A stretch of 64,000 nucleotides of DNA from Micromonospora carbonacea (GCF_014205165.1 NZ_JACHMZ010000001.1:1772001-1836000); one strand, 5' to 3'; counted from the stretch's first letter, positions 25,792 to 37,620 are shown. Numbers and translations: made by a program. The notes: generated by a model from the sequence alone, not told the origin.

Positions 25792-26702
25792 ACGTCGTCA
25801 CGCCACCGTCCACGGTGCTGCCCGACCAGCTCTCCGTCGCCGCCGAGCAGGGCCGCATCTGCGCGCTCGCCGCACAGGGGCAGCGCGACCTGCAACGGCA
25901 CGCGGACCGCTACCCGGACCTCTTCGCCGGCCGGGCCTTCGACGCCACGCTGTTCAGCAGCATCGCCCTGGCCATCGCCTTCGGCGCGCCCTGGTGCACG
26001 GCCGAGCAGCTGCGGGTGACCAACCGGATGGTGCTCTGGGGCTTCGCCCTCGACTGGCGGATCGACTATCTGGCGACGTCCCGGGCGGACGTCGACCGGG
26101 TGGTCGCCGGGGCCCTCGCGGTCGCCGAGGGGGCCAGCCCCGACGCCGGCGACCCGCTCGGCCGCCTGCTCGCCGGGCTCCGCGACGACCTCGCGGAGGT
26201 CCCCGCCTTCGCCGAGTTGGGCGACGCCTGGCGCGCGGCGGTGCGCCGCACCGTGACGGCGATGGCCCGGGAGTGGGACTGGAAGACCGCCCGGGACCGC
26301 GACGGCGCGCCGCTGCCCGGCTTCACCGAATACCTCGCCAACGCCGACAACCTCGCCTGCACGGTGGTCAACGTCGCGCACTGGATCTCCACGGGCGACG
26401 CGGAGACCCACCGGCGGCTGGACCGGCTGGTGACCGTCAGCGACGAGGTGCAGCGGGTGCTCCGGCTCGTCAACGACCTCGCCACCTACGAGCGGGACCT
26501 CGAATGGGGCGACCTGAACGCGCTGCTGCTGGTCGACGACCGCGCCGAGGTCGACCAGCGGATCGTGGAGCTGGTCGAGCGGTGCACCGAGCTGCTGGCC
26601 CCGCTGTCGGGCGGCTGCCCGCTCCAGGCGGCGTACCTGGCCCGGCAGATCGGGTTCAGCAGCGGCTTCTACCGCTCCGCCGACTTCTGGGGGCCGCGGT
26701 GA
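25788..26702 (+). CDS. Class I terpene synthase (diterpene synthase)
   Basis: The 304-residue protein has an all-helical class I terpene synthase layout. The second metal motif is clear: NDLATYERD at 229-237 (NSE/DTE type). The first aspartate-rich motif is atypical, reading ALDWRIDY with acids at 89 and 93 instead of DDxxD. VNVAHWIS and the C-terminal FSSGFYRSADFWGP also fit. Next to a class II cyclase it most likely ionises the cyclised diphosphate intermediate. The start GTG overlaps the P450 stop (GTGA). Confidence 0.85.
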   Translation: MNVVTPPSTVLPDQLSVAAEQGRICALAAQGQRDLQRHADRYPDLFAGRAFDATLFSSIALAIAFGAPWCTAEQLRVTNRMVLWGFALDWRIDYLATSRADVDRVVAGALAVAEGASPDAGDPLGRLLAGLRDDLAEVPAFAELGDAWRAAVRRTVTAMAREWDWKTARDRDGAPLPGFTEYLANADNLACTVVNVAHWISTGDAETHRRLDRLVTVSDEVQRVLRLVNDLATYERDLEWGDLNALLLVDDRAEVDQRIVELVERCTELLAPLSGGCPLQAAYLARQIGFSSGFYRSADFWGPR

Positions 26703-26721
26703 CGATCTGCTGGGGGCGGCG

Positions 26722-28404
26722 GTGACGCTCGTCCGGCAGCGGACGGCCGCCTGCGGCCGGGCCGACCGGCCGACCCGTGACCCGGAGTCCGCCGCGGACG
26801 CCCGCGAGCTGGTCGCCGCGATGACCCTCACCCCGGGCGGGCAGTCCTCCGCCTCGGTCTACGAGACGGCGCGCCTGGTCAGCCTCGCGCCGTGGCTGAC
26901 GCACCACGCCGAGCGGGTCGCGTACCTGCTCGCGGGCCAGCGCCCCGACGGCGCGTGGGGCGGCCCGCAGGGGTACGCCCTGGTGCCGACGCTGAGCGCC
27001 ACCGAGGCGCTGCTGACCGCGCTGCGCCGGGGCGACGCCGACGTGCTCGCGGACGCCCGGGCCGCCGAGCGGCTGGGCCGGGCCGTCGACGGCGGGCTGC
27101 GCATCCTCTACCGGTGGCTCGCCGGCCCGGCCCCGTTCTCCGCGCCCGACCTGCCGGCCGCCGACCTGACGGTCCCGTCGCTGGTCGGCGCGGTCGGCGC
27201 GCACCTCGACGCGGTGCGCGCCGACCCGCCGCCCGGCCTCGCCGCCTGGCGCGACGCCGGCCCGCTGCCCCTGCCGTCGGGGCTGGACGGCACCCGGCTC
27301 GGCCGGGTCCGCGCGCTGGTCGCCTCCGGTGGCCCGCTGCCGGTGAAGCTGCTGCACGCCCTGGAGGTGGCCGGGCCGGCGGCCCGGCGGGCCGCCGGGG
27401 TGACCCCGGTGGGGCCCGGCACCGTGGGCGCGTCCCCGGCGGCGACGGCCGCCTGGCTCGGCGGGCCCGGTCCGGGGCCCGACGCCGCCGCAATGTCCTA
27501 CCTGGAGGACGTCGCCCGCCAGCAGGGCGGCCCGGTGCCGTGCGCGACCGGGATCACCGTCTTCGAACGGGCCTGGTCGCTGAGCACCCTGAGCCGGGCG
27601 GGCCTGACGCCGCCCGTGCCGCCCCGGCTGCTCGCCGGGCTCGCGGCCACCGTCGGCCCCGCCGGCACCGCCACCGCGCCCGGCCTGCCCGCCGACGCCG
27701 ACACCACGGCGGTGACCCTCTACGCGCTGGCCCGCCTCGGCCGCCCGGTCGACCCGGCGAGCCTCTGGGGGTACGACACGGGCGAGCACTTCTGCACCTG
27801 GCCGGGGGAGGACGGCGCGTCGGTCACCACCAACGCCCACGTGCTCGACGCGTTCGGCTGGCACCTGGCCCACCGCGCGCCGGCCGACGCCCGGCTCACC
27901 GCCGTGACGCGGCGGCTCACCCGCTGGCTCGCCGACCGGCAGTCGTCCGACGGGGCGTGGACCGACCGCTGGCACGCCTCGCCGTTCTACGCCACGAGCT
28001 GCGTGGTGCTCGCCCTCGCCGGCCACGGCCGGGGCGCGGCGGCCGTGGGTGCGGTGAGCCGGGCCGCCGACTGGGTGCTCGCCGGGCAGCGCGCCGACGG
28101 CTCCTGGGGACGGTGGGGCGGCACCGTCGAGGAGACCGCCTACGCGGTGCAGGTCCTGCGCGCCGCCCGGTCCGCCGCGCCGGCCGGCGTCGAGGCGGCG
28201 TTGGGGCGGGCGCGACGTTACCTGTCCACCATGGAGGGCCGCGACGGCGCGCCCGCGCTCTGGCACGACAAGGACCTCTACCGGCCCGTCCTGATCGTCC
28301 GCGCCACCGTCGCCGCGGCCCGTCATCTCCTCCGCGCCGGGGCCTCCGGTGACGCCTTCACCGGGCCCGGGTACGGCAGGGCCCCCCTGATCAGTGCCGC
28401 TTGA
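26722..28404 (+). CDS. Class II diterpene cyclase (copalyl/halimadienyl diphosphate synthase type)
   Basis: The 560-residue protein has two alpha-barrel-like halves with QW-type repeats (GQRPDGAWGG near 72-81, RQSSDGAWTDRW and GQRADGSWGRWGG). The catalytic acid motif is DADTT at residues 325-329. It is the DxDTT variant known from Mycobacterium halimadienyl diphosphate synthase rather than the plant-like DxDD. It would protonate and cyclise geranylgeranyl diphosphate. No GGPP synthase is encoded in the window, so the precursor must come from elsewhere. The start is GTG at 26722; 19 bases separate it from the synthase gene, including a near-duplicated GCGGTGACG. Confidence 0.87.
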   Translation: MTLVRQRTAACGRADRPTRDPESAADARELVAAMTLTPGGQSSASVYETARLVSLAPWLTHHAERVAYLLAGQRPDGAWGGPQGYALVPTLSATEALLTALRRGDADVLADARAAERLGRAVDGGLRILYRWLAGPAPFSAPDLPAADLTVPSLVGAVGAHLDAVRADPPPGLAAWRDAGPLPLPSGLDGTRLGRVRALVASGGPLPVKLLHALEVAGPAARRAAGVTPVGPGTVGASPAATAAWLGGPGPGPDAAAMSYLEDVARQQGGPVPCATGITVFERAWSLSTLSRAGLTPPVPPRLLAGLAATVGPAGTATAPGLPADADTTAVTLYALARLGRPVDPASLWGYDTGEHFCTWPGEDGASVTTNAHVLDAFGWHLAHRAPADARLTAVTRRLTRWLADRQSSDGAWTDRWHASPFYATSCVVLALAGHGRGAAAVGAVSRAADWVLAGQRADGSWGRWGGTVEETAYAVQVLRAARSAAPAGVEAALGRARRYLSTMEGRDGAPALWHDKDLYRPVLIVRATVAAARHLLRAGASGDAFTGPGYGRAPLISAA

Positions 28405-28429
28405 GTGAACAAACCGACACTGCTAGCGT
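28401..28429 (+). promoter_or_regulatory. Promoter for conservon operon
   Basis: TTGAGT (28401-28406) and TAGCGT (28424-28429) are separated by 17 bases, a good vegetative-sigma promoter, and lie about 75 bases before cvnA. The -35 overlaps the stop of the class II cyclase gene, so the conservon can be transcribed independently of the diterpene operon. The same TAGCGT -10 appears before the amylopullulanase gene. Confidence 0.6.
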
Positions 28430-28501
28430 GCGCGCGTGGTCGACGGTGTACCGGCCACACGCGCTCCGGCAGCCCCCCGAACAGCCGGCCAGGACGGTGT
28501 G

Positions 28502-31114
28502 ATGCGTTCCCGCAGTACGAATCTCCGTACGAAAATCGTCGCTCTGCTGGTGTCGCTCGTCGCGCTCTGGGCCTTCGCGGCATGGGTGACCATGCGGGAC
28601 GGCGCCAACCTGCTCGGGGTGCAGGCGCTCAACGAGTCGGTGTCCGAGCCGAGTGAGGCGCTGGTGCTCCAGCTCCAGCGGGAACGGAAACTGTCGCTGG
28701 CCTACCTGGGGCGGCCGGACGAGCCGCGTCGGGAGGCGCTCGGGGCGGAACGGCGGCGCACGGACGAGCTGGCGTCGACGTTCCGCGAGTCGTCCACCAG
28801 CTGGCGCGCCACCGTCGCCGCCAGCGACACGCTGGAGCAGCGCCTCGACGCGGCGTACGGGCAGTTGTCCCGGCTGGGCGAGACCCGCTCCGGGGTGGAC
28901 GCCCGCAGCGTCGACCGGTCGTCGACCCTCGCCGCGTACGGGCAGGTGGTCCGGTCCATCTTCGACGTCTACTCGGCCCTCGGCCTCCTCGACGACCAGC
29001 AGGTCGGCGAGGACACCACCGCCCTGATCGAGCTCAACCGCGCCCGTGAGCTGCTGTCCCAGGAGGACGCCATGCTCACCGGCGCGCTCTCGGCGGGGCG
29101 GATGACCACGGTGGAGCGGTCCCAGCTCGCCCAGCTCATCGGCGCGCAGCGGTTCGCGGCCGACCTGGCGGTGAGCCGGCTGCCCGCCGCCGACCGGGAA
29201 CGCTACGACGCGATGGTCGGCAGCGAGGCGTTCGAGAACCTGCGCGACCTGGAGGACGGCATCCTGGAGGGCCGGGGCGTCGACCCCCGGCTGGGCTTCG
29301 AGGCCGCCGACTGGGACGCGGCGGTGGCGCCCGCGCTGGCCCAGTGGAGCGAGGTCGTGATCGCCGGCGGCGACGACGTGGTCGAGCGGGCCACCCCGGT
29401 CGCCGTCACGGTGATCATCCGCCTGGTGCTCGCCACGGGCCTGGGCCTGCTCGCCGTCGTCGCGTCGATCATCGTGTCGATCACCACCGCCCGGGCGCTG
29501 CTGCGGCAGCTGGAGCGGCTGCGCGACGCGGCGTTCACCCTGGCCAACGACCGCCTGCCCAGCGTGGTGGAGCGGCTCGGTCACGGCGAGGACGTCGACG
29601 TCGCCCGGGAGGCCCCGCCGCTGGAGTTCGGCGACGACGAGGTCGGCCAGGTGGGCAAGGCGTTCAACGCGGTCCAGGAGACCGCGCTGCGCACCGCCGT
29701 CGAGCAGGCGGAGCTGCGCCGCAACGTCCGCGAGGTCTTCCTCAGCCTGGCCCGGCGCACGCAGGCGCTGGTGCACCGCCAGCTCACCCTGCTCGACGCG
29801 ATGGAGCGCCGCGAGCAGGACGCCGAGGAGCTGGAGGACCTGTTCCGGGTCGACCACCTGGCCACCCGGATGCGGCGCAACGCCGAGAACCTGATCGTGC
29901 TCTCCGGCTCCACGCCGGGCCGGGCCTGGCGGCGCAACGTCCCGATGGTCGACGTGGTCCGTGGCGCGGTCGCCGAGGTGGAGGACTACACCCGGGTCAA
30001 CGTGTTGCCGCTGGGCAACGTCTCGCTGGCGGGCCGGGCGGTCGGCGACATCATCCACCTGCTGGCCGAGCTGATCGAGAACGGCCTGTCGTTCTCGCCG
30101 CCGCACACCACGGTGGAGGTGCGCGGTCAGGCGGTGGCCAACGGGTTCGTCATTGAGATCGAGGACCGGGGCCTCGGCATGAGCGAGGAGGACCTCGCCG
30201 CCGCGAACCACCGCATCGTGGACCGCTCCGAGCTCAACCTGGCCAACGCCGCCCGACTCGGCCTGTACGTGGTCAGCCGCCTCACCGACCGGCACGGCGT
30301 GCGGGTGCGGCTGAAGGAGTCGGCGTACGGGGGCACCACCGCGGTCGTGCTGATCCCGGCGGAGCTGGTGACCGGCTCCGACGGGGACGGCGGCCCCGGG
30401 CGCACCGGCCGGACCGACCCGAGCACGCCGGTCGTGCCGGCCCGGCCGGGCCCGTCGGGCGACCGGCCGGCGGCCCGCCCGGCCACGCCGGTGGCCCTGG
30501 CGGAGGCCCCGACGGCCCCGCCCGCCGAGCCGCCCGTCGAGGACGACGGCACGCAGGGCCTGCCCACCCGCGCGCGGCCCCGCACCGTCCCGCCGGCACC
30601 GGCCGCCCCGGGCGGGGAGACCGAGCTGCCGGTACGCCCCCGGCGTCCCGCCGGGCTGTCGGCGCTGGACGCGCCGACCGTGCCGACCGGCCTGCCGATC
30701 ACCGCGCCCCGGCCCGCGAGCGGTGGCGCGGCACCGGGCTCCACCGTGGAGCGGGCGGAGCCGGCCGGCCGGCCCGACGGGACCACCGCCGACGGCGAGT
30801 CCGCGCCCGAGGCCCCGGCCCCCGCCCCGGCGTCCGCGCCGGTGCAGCGGACCGGCTCCGGGCTGCCGGTGCGCGTGCGCCAGGCCAACATCGTGCCGGA
30901 GCTGCGCGAGGATCCGGCCGCGCAGCCCGACGACGAGGAGGACACGGTCCGGGTGCCGGAGCAGGTCCTCAAGATGATGAGTTCCTACCAGCGCGGCACC
31001 CGACGGGGCCGCACCGACGCGGCCCGCCTGCTCGGTGGGGCCGGCGGCGCGGAGCCCGCCGGCGACGCCGGCGACGGGCACCCGCGACCTGAGGACGAGC
31101 ACGAGGCGACCTGA
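28502..31114 (+). CDS. cvnA: CvnA-type sensor histidine kinase with NIT-like sensor region
   Basis: The 870-residue membrane kinase has a first membrane span at about 12-31, a large extracytoplasmic helical region of nitrate/nitrite-sensing type and a second span near 303-325. A HAMP-like linker and a HATPase domain follow (LIENGLSFSPP near 523, EDRGLGMSEEDL near 557). A Pro/Ala-rich disordered tail of about 250 residues ends with a conserved RVPEQVLKMMSSYQRGTRRGR. It is the first gene of a conservon, the multi-gene cassette that forms a membrane complex resembling eukaryotic G-protein signalling. ATG at 28502 is preferred, with a GTG one codon earlier. Confidence 0.88.
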   Translation: MRSRSTNLRTKIVALLVSLVALWAFAAWVTMRDGANLLGVQALNESVSEPSEALVLQLQRERKLSLAYLGRPDEPRREALGAERRRTDELASTFRESSTSWRATVAASDTLEQRLDAAYGQLSRLGETRSGVDARSVDRSSTLAAYGQVVRSIFDVYSALGLLDDQQVGEDTTALIELNRARELLSQEDAMLTGALSAGRMTTVERSQLAQLIGAQRFAADLAVSRLPAADRERYDAMVGSEAFENLRDLEDGILEGRGVDPRLGFEAADWDAAVAPALAQWSEVVIAGGDDVVERATPVAVTVIIRLVLATGLGLLAVVASIIVSITTARALLRQLERLRDAAFTLANDRLPSVVERLGHGEDVDVAREAPPLEFGDDEVGQVGKAFNAVQETALRTAVEQAELRRNVREVFLSLARRTQALVHRQLTLLDAMERREQDAEELEDLFRVDHLATRMRRNAENLIVLSGSTPGRAWRRNVPMVDVVRGAVAEVEDYTRVNVLPLGNVSLAGRAVGDIIHLLAELIENGLSFSPPHTTVEVRGQAVANGFVIEIEDRGLGMSEEDLAAANHRIVDRSELNLANAARLGLYVVSRLTDRHGVRVRLKESAYGGTTAVVLIPAELVTGSDGDGGPGRTGRTDPSTPVVPARPGPSGDRPAARPATPVALAEAPTAPPAEPPVEDDGTQGLPTRARPRTVPPAPAAPGGETELPVRPRRPAGLSALDAPTVPTGLPITAPRPASGGAAPGSTVERAEPAGRPDGTTADGESAPEAPAPAPASAPVQRTGSGLPVRVRQANIVPELREDPAAQPDDEEDTVRVPEQVLKMMSSYQRGTRRGRTDAARLLGGAGGAEPAGDAGDGHPRPEDEHEAT

Positions 31115-31221
31115 GGACGGCGCGACGACCTGAGAGCGGCGCGGACGACCCGCGCCCGTGGCGGGACGGCAGGTCCCAGACGACAAACGGCGACACCAGC
31201 CGGGGGAGAAGAGGACGACGA

Positions 31222-31644
31222 GTGGGGCAGAAGACGGCTTCGAGCGCCGATCTGACGTGGTTGCTGGACGATCTGGTCGGCCGGGTGAAGCAGGCCGAGC
31301 ACGCGGTCGCGCTCTCCACAGACGGCCTGCTCATGGCCTCGTCACAGGGCCTGAGCCGGGACGACGGGGAGCACCTCGCCGCGATGGCGGCCGGCATCCA
31401 GAGCCTGGCCCGGGGCGCGGGCAAGCGGTTCGGCGGCGGCCAGGTGCAGCAGACGATCATCGAGATGCAGTCGTCGTTCCTGTTCGTCACCGCCGCCGGC
31501 CGCAACGCGTGCCTCGCGGTGCTGGCCTCCGAGGACGCCGACGTCGGCCTCATCGCGTACGAGATGGCCATGCTGGTGACCCGGGTCGGCAAGTACGTGG
31601 CCTCCCCGACCCGGCTTCCCGAGCAGCCGGTCGGCGAGAAGTAG
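31222..31644 (+). CDS. cvnB: CvnB-type roadblock/LC7 protein
   Basis: The 140-residue protein is a roadblock/LC7 domain: LTWLLDDLVGRVKQAEHAVALSTDGLLMASS at the start and SSFLFVTAAGRNACLAVLASEDADVGLIAYEMA in the middle. In conservons it acts as the partner of the GTPase, possibly as activating or scaffolding subunit. It starts with GTG at 31222, 108 bases after cvnA, the widest gap in the operon. DUF742 follows after five bases. Confidence 0.92.
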   Translation: MGQKTASSADLTWLLDDLVGRVKQAEHAVALSTDGLLMASSQGLSRDDGEHLAAMAAGIQSLARGAGKRFGGGQVQQTIIEMQSSFLFVTAAGRNACLAVLASEDADVGLIAYEMAMLVTRVGKYVASPTRLPEQPVGEK

Positions 31645-31649
31645 CCGCG

Positions 31650-32036
31650 ATGACGGTCCCGGGGGAGTCCACGGAGGAACGGTGGGTCGACGACCATGCC
31701 GGGCCGGTGGTCCGACCGTACGCGGTGACCGGTGGCCGGGCGCGCCCGGTCACCGGCACGTTCGACCTGATCTCCCTGGTGACGGCCACCCGCTCGGAGG
31801 TGTCGCCGGAGGTCGGGCTGGGCCCGGAACACCTGGCCATCGTCGCGCTCTGCCAGCGGATCCAGTCCGTGGCGGAGGTCGCCGCCCACCTGGACCTGCC
31901 GGTGGGTACGATCCGGGTTCTGCTCGGCGACCTGATGGCGCGCGACCTCGTGCAGGTACGCGAGCCGCGGACGACTGCGGGCCTTCCCGACGACAGCATC
32001 TTCGAGGCGGTTATCAATGGACTACGGGCCCTCTGA
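31650..32036 (+). CDS. cvnC: CvnC-type DUF742 protein
   Basis: The 128-residue protein has the DUF742 signature: VVRPYAVTGGRARP near 20 and a winged-helix-like end with LCQRIQSVAEVAAHLDLPVGTIRVLLGDLMARDLV. It is the third conservon component and probably binds the kinase or the GTPase. The ATG at 31650 lies five bases after cvnB, and the gene overlaps the start of the GTPase gene by 20 bases. Confidence 0.92.
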   Translation: MTVPGESTEERWVDDHAGPVVRPYAVTGGRARPVTGTFDLISLVTATRSEVSPEVGLGPEHLAIVALCQRIQSVAEVAAHLDLPVGTIRVLLGDLMARDLVQVREPRTTAGLPDDSIFEAVINGLRAL

Positions 32037-32625
32037 GCGGCCGGCGGGAGCCGTGCCGCTGCCCACCGCGATCAAGATCCTGGTCGCGGGCGGCTTCGGC
32101 GTCGGCAAGACCACGATGGTCGGTGCGGTCAGCGAGACCCGGCCGTTGCGGACGGAGGAGGTGCTGACGGAGACCGGGGTCGGCATCGACGACCTGTCCG
32201 GGGTGGAGGGCAAGACGACCACCACCGTCGCGATGGACTTCGGCCGGATCACGATCAGCGACGACCTGGTGCTCTACCTGTTCGGCACCCCGGGGCAGGA
32301 CCGGTTCTGGTTCGTCTGGGACGAGCTGGCGCTCGGCGCGCTCGGCGCGGTGGTGCTCGCCGACACCCGGCGGCTGGCCGACTGCTTCCCGTCGATCGAC
32401 TACTTCGAGGGGCGCGGCACCCCGTTCGTGGTCGCGGTGAACTGCTTCGAGGGCGCCCGTCGCTACCGGCTCGACGAGGTGCAGGCCGCGCTCAACCTCG
32501 ACCCGGGGGTGCCGGTGCTGCTCTGCGACGCGCGGCAGCGGGAGTCGAGCAAGGAGGTGCTCATCACGCTGATGGAGCACGCGCTGAAGATCCGGGAGTC
32601 CCGCCGCCGCGCCGCCGGCAACTGA
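32017..32625 (+). CDS. cvnD: CvnD-type Ras-like GTPase
   Basis: The 202-residue GTPase has a P-loop GGFGVGKTT near 25-33 and a G3 region FGTPGQDRF near 89-97. VAVNCFEG stands where the usual NKxD specificity motif is expected, a family trait. It is the effector GTPase of the conservon. Its start overlaps the DUF742 gene by 20 bases, implying coupled translation. A very strong hairpin ends the operon. Confidence 0.93.
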   Translation: MDYGPSERPAGAVPLPTAIKILVAGGFGVGKTTMVGAVSETRPLRTEEVLTETGVGIDDLSGVEGKTTTTVAMDFGRITISDDLVLYLFGTPGQDRFWFVWDELALGALGAVVLADTRRLADCFPSIDYFEGRGTPFVVAVNCFEGARRYRLDEVQAALNLDPGVPVLLCDARQRESSKEVLITLMEHALKIRESRRRAAGN

Positions 32626-32630
32626 CCGCA

Positions 32631-32686
32631 CGCAAGGAAGGGCCCCTTGTTAACAGACGCCTGTTAACAAGGGGCCCTTCCTTGCG
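32631..32686. terminator. Perfect 26-bp hairpin, bidirectional terminator and GTTAAC repeat
   Basis: The two 26-base arms (32631-32656 and 32661-32686) are exact reverse complements around the four-base loop ACGC. Each arm contains AAGGAAGGGCCCCTTGTTAA, the same sequence as the repeat at 5941. It sits six bases after cvnD and two bases from the aconitase stop, between convergent genes, and should terminate both. Confidence 0.85.
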
Positions 32687-32687
32687 C

Positions 32688-35528
<2,841 letters not shown>

Positions 35529-35634
35529 GTCGTACTCCTTCACACCAGCGACCGTGAGTAGTCCTGAGCAGTCTGTCGCACCGGCCGGGGCGACGCCCCG
35601 GTTAGGTGACACTTACCGCGATTCCCGTTTCAAC

Positions 35635-35654
35635 AAAACCGTACGTCCGTCTTG
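35635..35654. promoter_or_regulatory. Candidate AcnR site upstream of aconitase
   Basis: AAAACCGTACGTCCGTCTTG matches the palindrome upstream of the acnR-like gene at 17 of 20 positions. It lies 107-126 bases before the aconitase start in an AT-richer stretch that should contain the promoter. The right half is less symmetric (TCCGT against TACGG), suggesting a weaker site than the autoregulatory one. Confidence 0.65.
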
Positions 35655-35784
35655 CTAGTCGCGCAACCTGACGCCAGGCTTCGGGACGGGCCCGCGAGCG
35701 CCCGCCCGGGTGGCCCGGCGGCGAGGGGCCGCCCCGTCCCGGCGGCCCGGGTAGGGTTCGAGGCCGGACCTGAAGGGATGCTCC

Positions 35785-36444
35785 GTGGTCGACGTACAGC
35801 ACTGGCTGACCGCGCTGCCCCCGGTCGCGGTCTATCTGATCGTCGCCGGGGTGATCGGCGTGGAGAGCATGGGCGTCCCGCTGCCCGGCGAGATCGTCCT
35901 GGTCAGCTCCGCCCTGCTCGCCGCCACCGGCGTCGTGCAACCCGAGTGGGTGGCCGCCGCCGCGGCGTTCGGCGCGATCGTCGGCGACTCCATCGGGTAC
36001 GCGGTCGGCCGCCGGGGCGGGCGGCCCCTGCTCGCCCGGCTGGGCCGGCGCTTCCCGAAACACCTCGGCCCCGCCCAGCTCGCCCGCGCCGAGCAGAGCT
36101 TCGCCCGGCACGGCGTGTGGGCCGTCTTCTTCGGCCGGTTCGTGGCGCTGCTGCGCATCCTCGCCGGCCCCCTGGCCGGCGCGCTGCACGTGCCGTACCG
36201 GCGGTTCCTGCTGGCCAACGCGGCCGGCGGCCTGGTCTGGGCCTTCGGCACCACCTACCTGCTCTACAGCGTCGGCCGGGCCGCCGAGCACTGGCTCAAG
36301 GACATCTCCTGGGCCGGGCTGGTCCTCGCCGTCCTCGCCGGCCTGGGCAGCACCTGGTGGCTGCGGCGGCGGGCCCGCCGCCTGGAGCAGGCGGACACGT
36401 CCGGCGAGGCCGAGCCCGTCGGCGCGACCGCCGGCGACCGCTGA
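35785..36444 (+). CDS. DedA-family membrane protein
   Basis: The 219-residue membrane protein has the DedA/SNARE-associated domain: ESMGVPLPGEIVLVSSALL near 28-46, GDSIGYAVGRRGGRP, and FFGRFVALLRILAGPLAGALHVPYRRFLLANAAGG. Bacterial DedA proteins are involved in membrane lipid recycling (undecaprenyl phosphate or phospholipid flipping) and proton balance. The tail after the last span is charged. GTG at 35785 is the start; the 256-base gap to aconitase contains both promoters. Confidence 0.9.
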   Translation: MVDVQHWLTALPPVAVYLIVAGVIGVESMGVPLPGEIVLVSSALLAATGVVQPEWVAAAAAFGAIVGDSIGYAVGRRGGRPLLARLGRRFPKHLGPAQLARAEQSFARHGVWAVFFGRFVALLRILAGPLAGALHVPYRRFLLANAAGGLVWAFGTTYLLYSVGRAAEHWLKDISWAGLVLAVLAGLGSTWWLRRRARRLEQADTSGEAEPVGATAGDR

Positions 36445-36489
36445 CCCGGCGGTGGCCGGTCACCTGCCCAGCAGGGGCGCGGCCACGCC

Positions 36490-37620
36490 TCACCGGCGCA
36501 GCAGCGGCGCGACCACGTCGATCCGGTTGGTCCACACCCCGCCCGTCCAGCCAGTCGGGATCGCGTCGACGTCGCCCGGGTCGTCGAAGCCCTCCGAGAA
36601 CTCGCCCGACCCGTTCACCACGATCACCCGCGTGTCCGCCTCCCGCATCCGGGCCACGAACCGGTTCGGCCAGCCCCACATCAGCCGCCCGTAACGCTGC
36701 GGCAGGTGCAACTGCCGGTGGCGGCAGGCGTCCGGGACGTGCCCCGTCCAGCCGACCGCCAGGTACGCCACCATGCAGTCCTTCATGATCTTCTTCGAGG
36801 TGACCCGGACGTCGGGCAGCCGGGCGGCGAACGCGGCCACCGCCACGTCGCCCCCGTACACGGTGAGGGTGTCGCGCCGCTGCTGCGGCAGGGTCGCCAG
36901 GAGATCGGCCAGCGCCTCGCCCTCGGCGGCCCCCTCGACCTTCAGGTGGATCAACAGCTCCCGGTCGGGAAACTCGGCCAGCACCTCCTCGACCGTCGGG
37001 AGCAGCCCGACCCCCATGCCCCGGAACGGGAACGTCCGTCCGCCGTCGCTGGTGTAGCCGTAGCCGAGGTCGAGCCCGCGCAGCTCGGCGAGGGTGTGCT
37101 CGCGCACCGTCCCCGTGCCGTCGGTGCGGCACTGCAACGTCGCGTCGTGGAAGACCGCCAGGCGGCCGTCGCGGGTGACCTGCACGTCGAACTCCACCAG
37201 GTCGGCGTCCGCCGCGAACGCCGCCCGCATCGACGCGAGCGTGTTCTCCAGGTACGGATGCTGCGGCGGGTGGATGCGCTCGGCGGTGCAGGTGTCGTTG
37301 GTGACGCCAGCCAGGTCGTACGTCTGGGCCAGCCCCCGGTGCGCCAGCAGGAACGGCCCGCCCGGTGGCGTCCCGGCCAGTGTGGAGCTGTTGCCGACGT
37401 ACAGGCCGGCGGCGGCGAGCAGCACGACGGCCAGCGCGACCTCGAGCCGACGTCGCCACCGCCGGCCCCGCCCCGGCCGCTCGCCCCCGGGCGCGCTGTC
37501 ACTTGCGGTAGATCCCGTTCCCCGTTCGGTCACCGAGGCAGCCTGCCAGCGGGCACCGGCCACCGGCAAGCGGCGCAGGCCGAGGCGCCGTCGCTTCTGG
37601 CCAGGGGCCACCGCAGGCAT
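36490..37620 (-). CDS. Glycerophosphodiester phosphodiesterase, membrane-anchored
   Basis: The 376-residue protein has a basic N-terminus of about 58 residues, one membrane span (about 59-77) and then a GDPD TIM barrel outside the membrane. Catalytic motifs are LAHRGLAQTY, ENTLASM, EFDVQVTRDGRLAVFHDATL and LIHLKVEG. It hydrolyses glycerophosphodiesters from phospholipid breakdown. The family EFDV and HD elements are intact. ATG at 37620 has GGTGGAG at eight bases; a GTG at 37533 is an alternative. It is convergent with DedA and divergent from the phosphatase gene. Confidence 0.9.
   Translation of the reverse strand: MPAVAPGQKRRRLGLRRLPVAGARWQAASVTERGTGSTASDSAPGGERPGRGRRWRRRLEVALAVVLLAAAGLYVGNSSTLAGTPPGGPFLLAHRGLAQTYDLAGVTNDTCTAERIHPPQHPYLENTLASMRAAFAADADLVEFDVQVTRDGRLAVFHDATLQCRTDGTGTVREHTLAELRGLDLGYGYTSDGGRTFPFRGMGVGLLPTVEEVLAEFPDRELLIHLKVEGAAEGEALADLLATLPQQRRDTLTVYGGDVAVAAFAARLPDVRVTSKKIMKDCMVAYLAVGWTGHVPDACRHRQLHLPQRYGRLMWGWPNRFVARMREADTRVIVVNGSGEFSEGFDDPGDVDAIPTGWTGGVWTNRIDVVAPLLRR

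Noticed and set aside
28391..31186. Long open frame antisense to the conservon kinase
   Set aside because: It is a shadow of cvnA; no recognisable domain or ribosome site.
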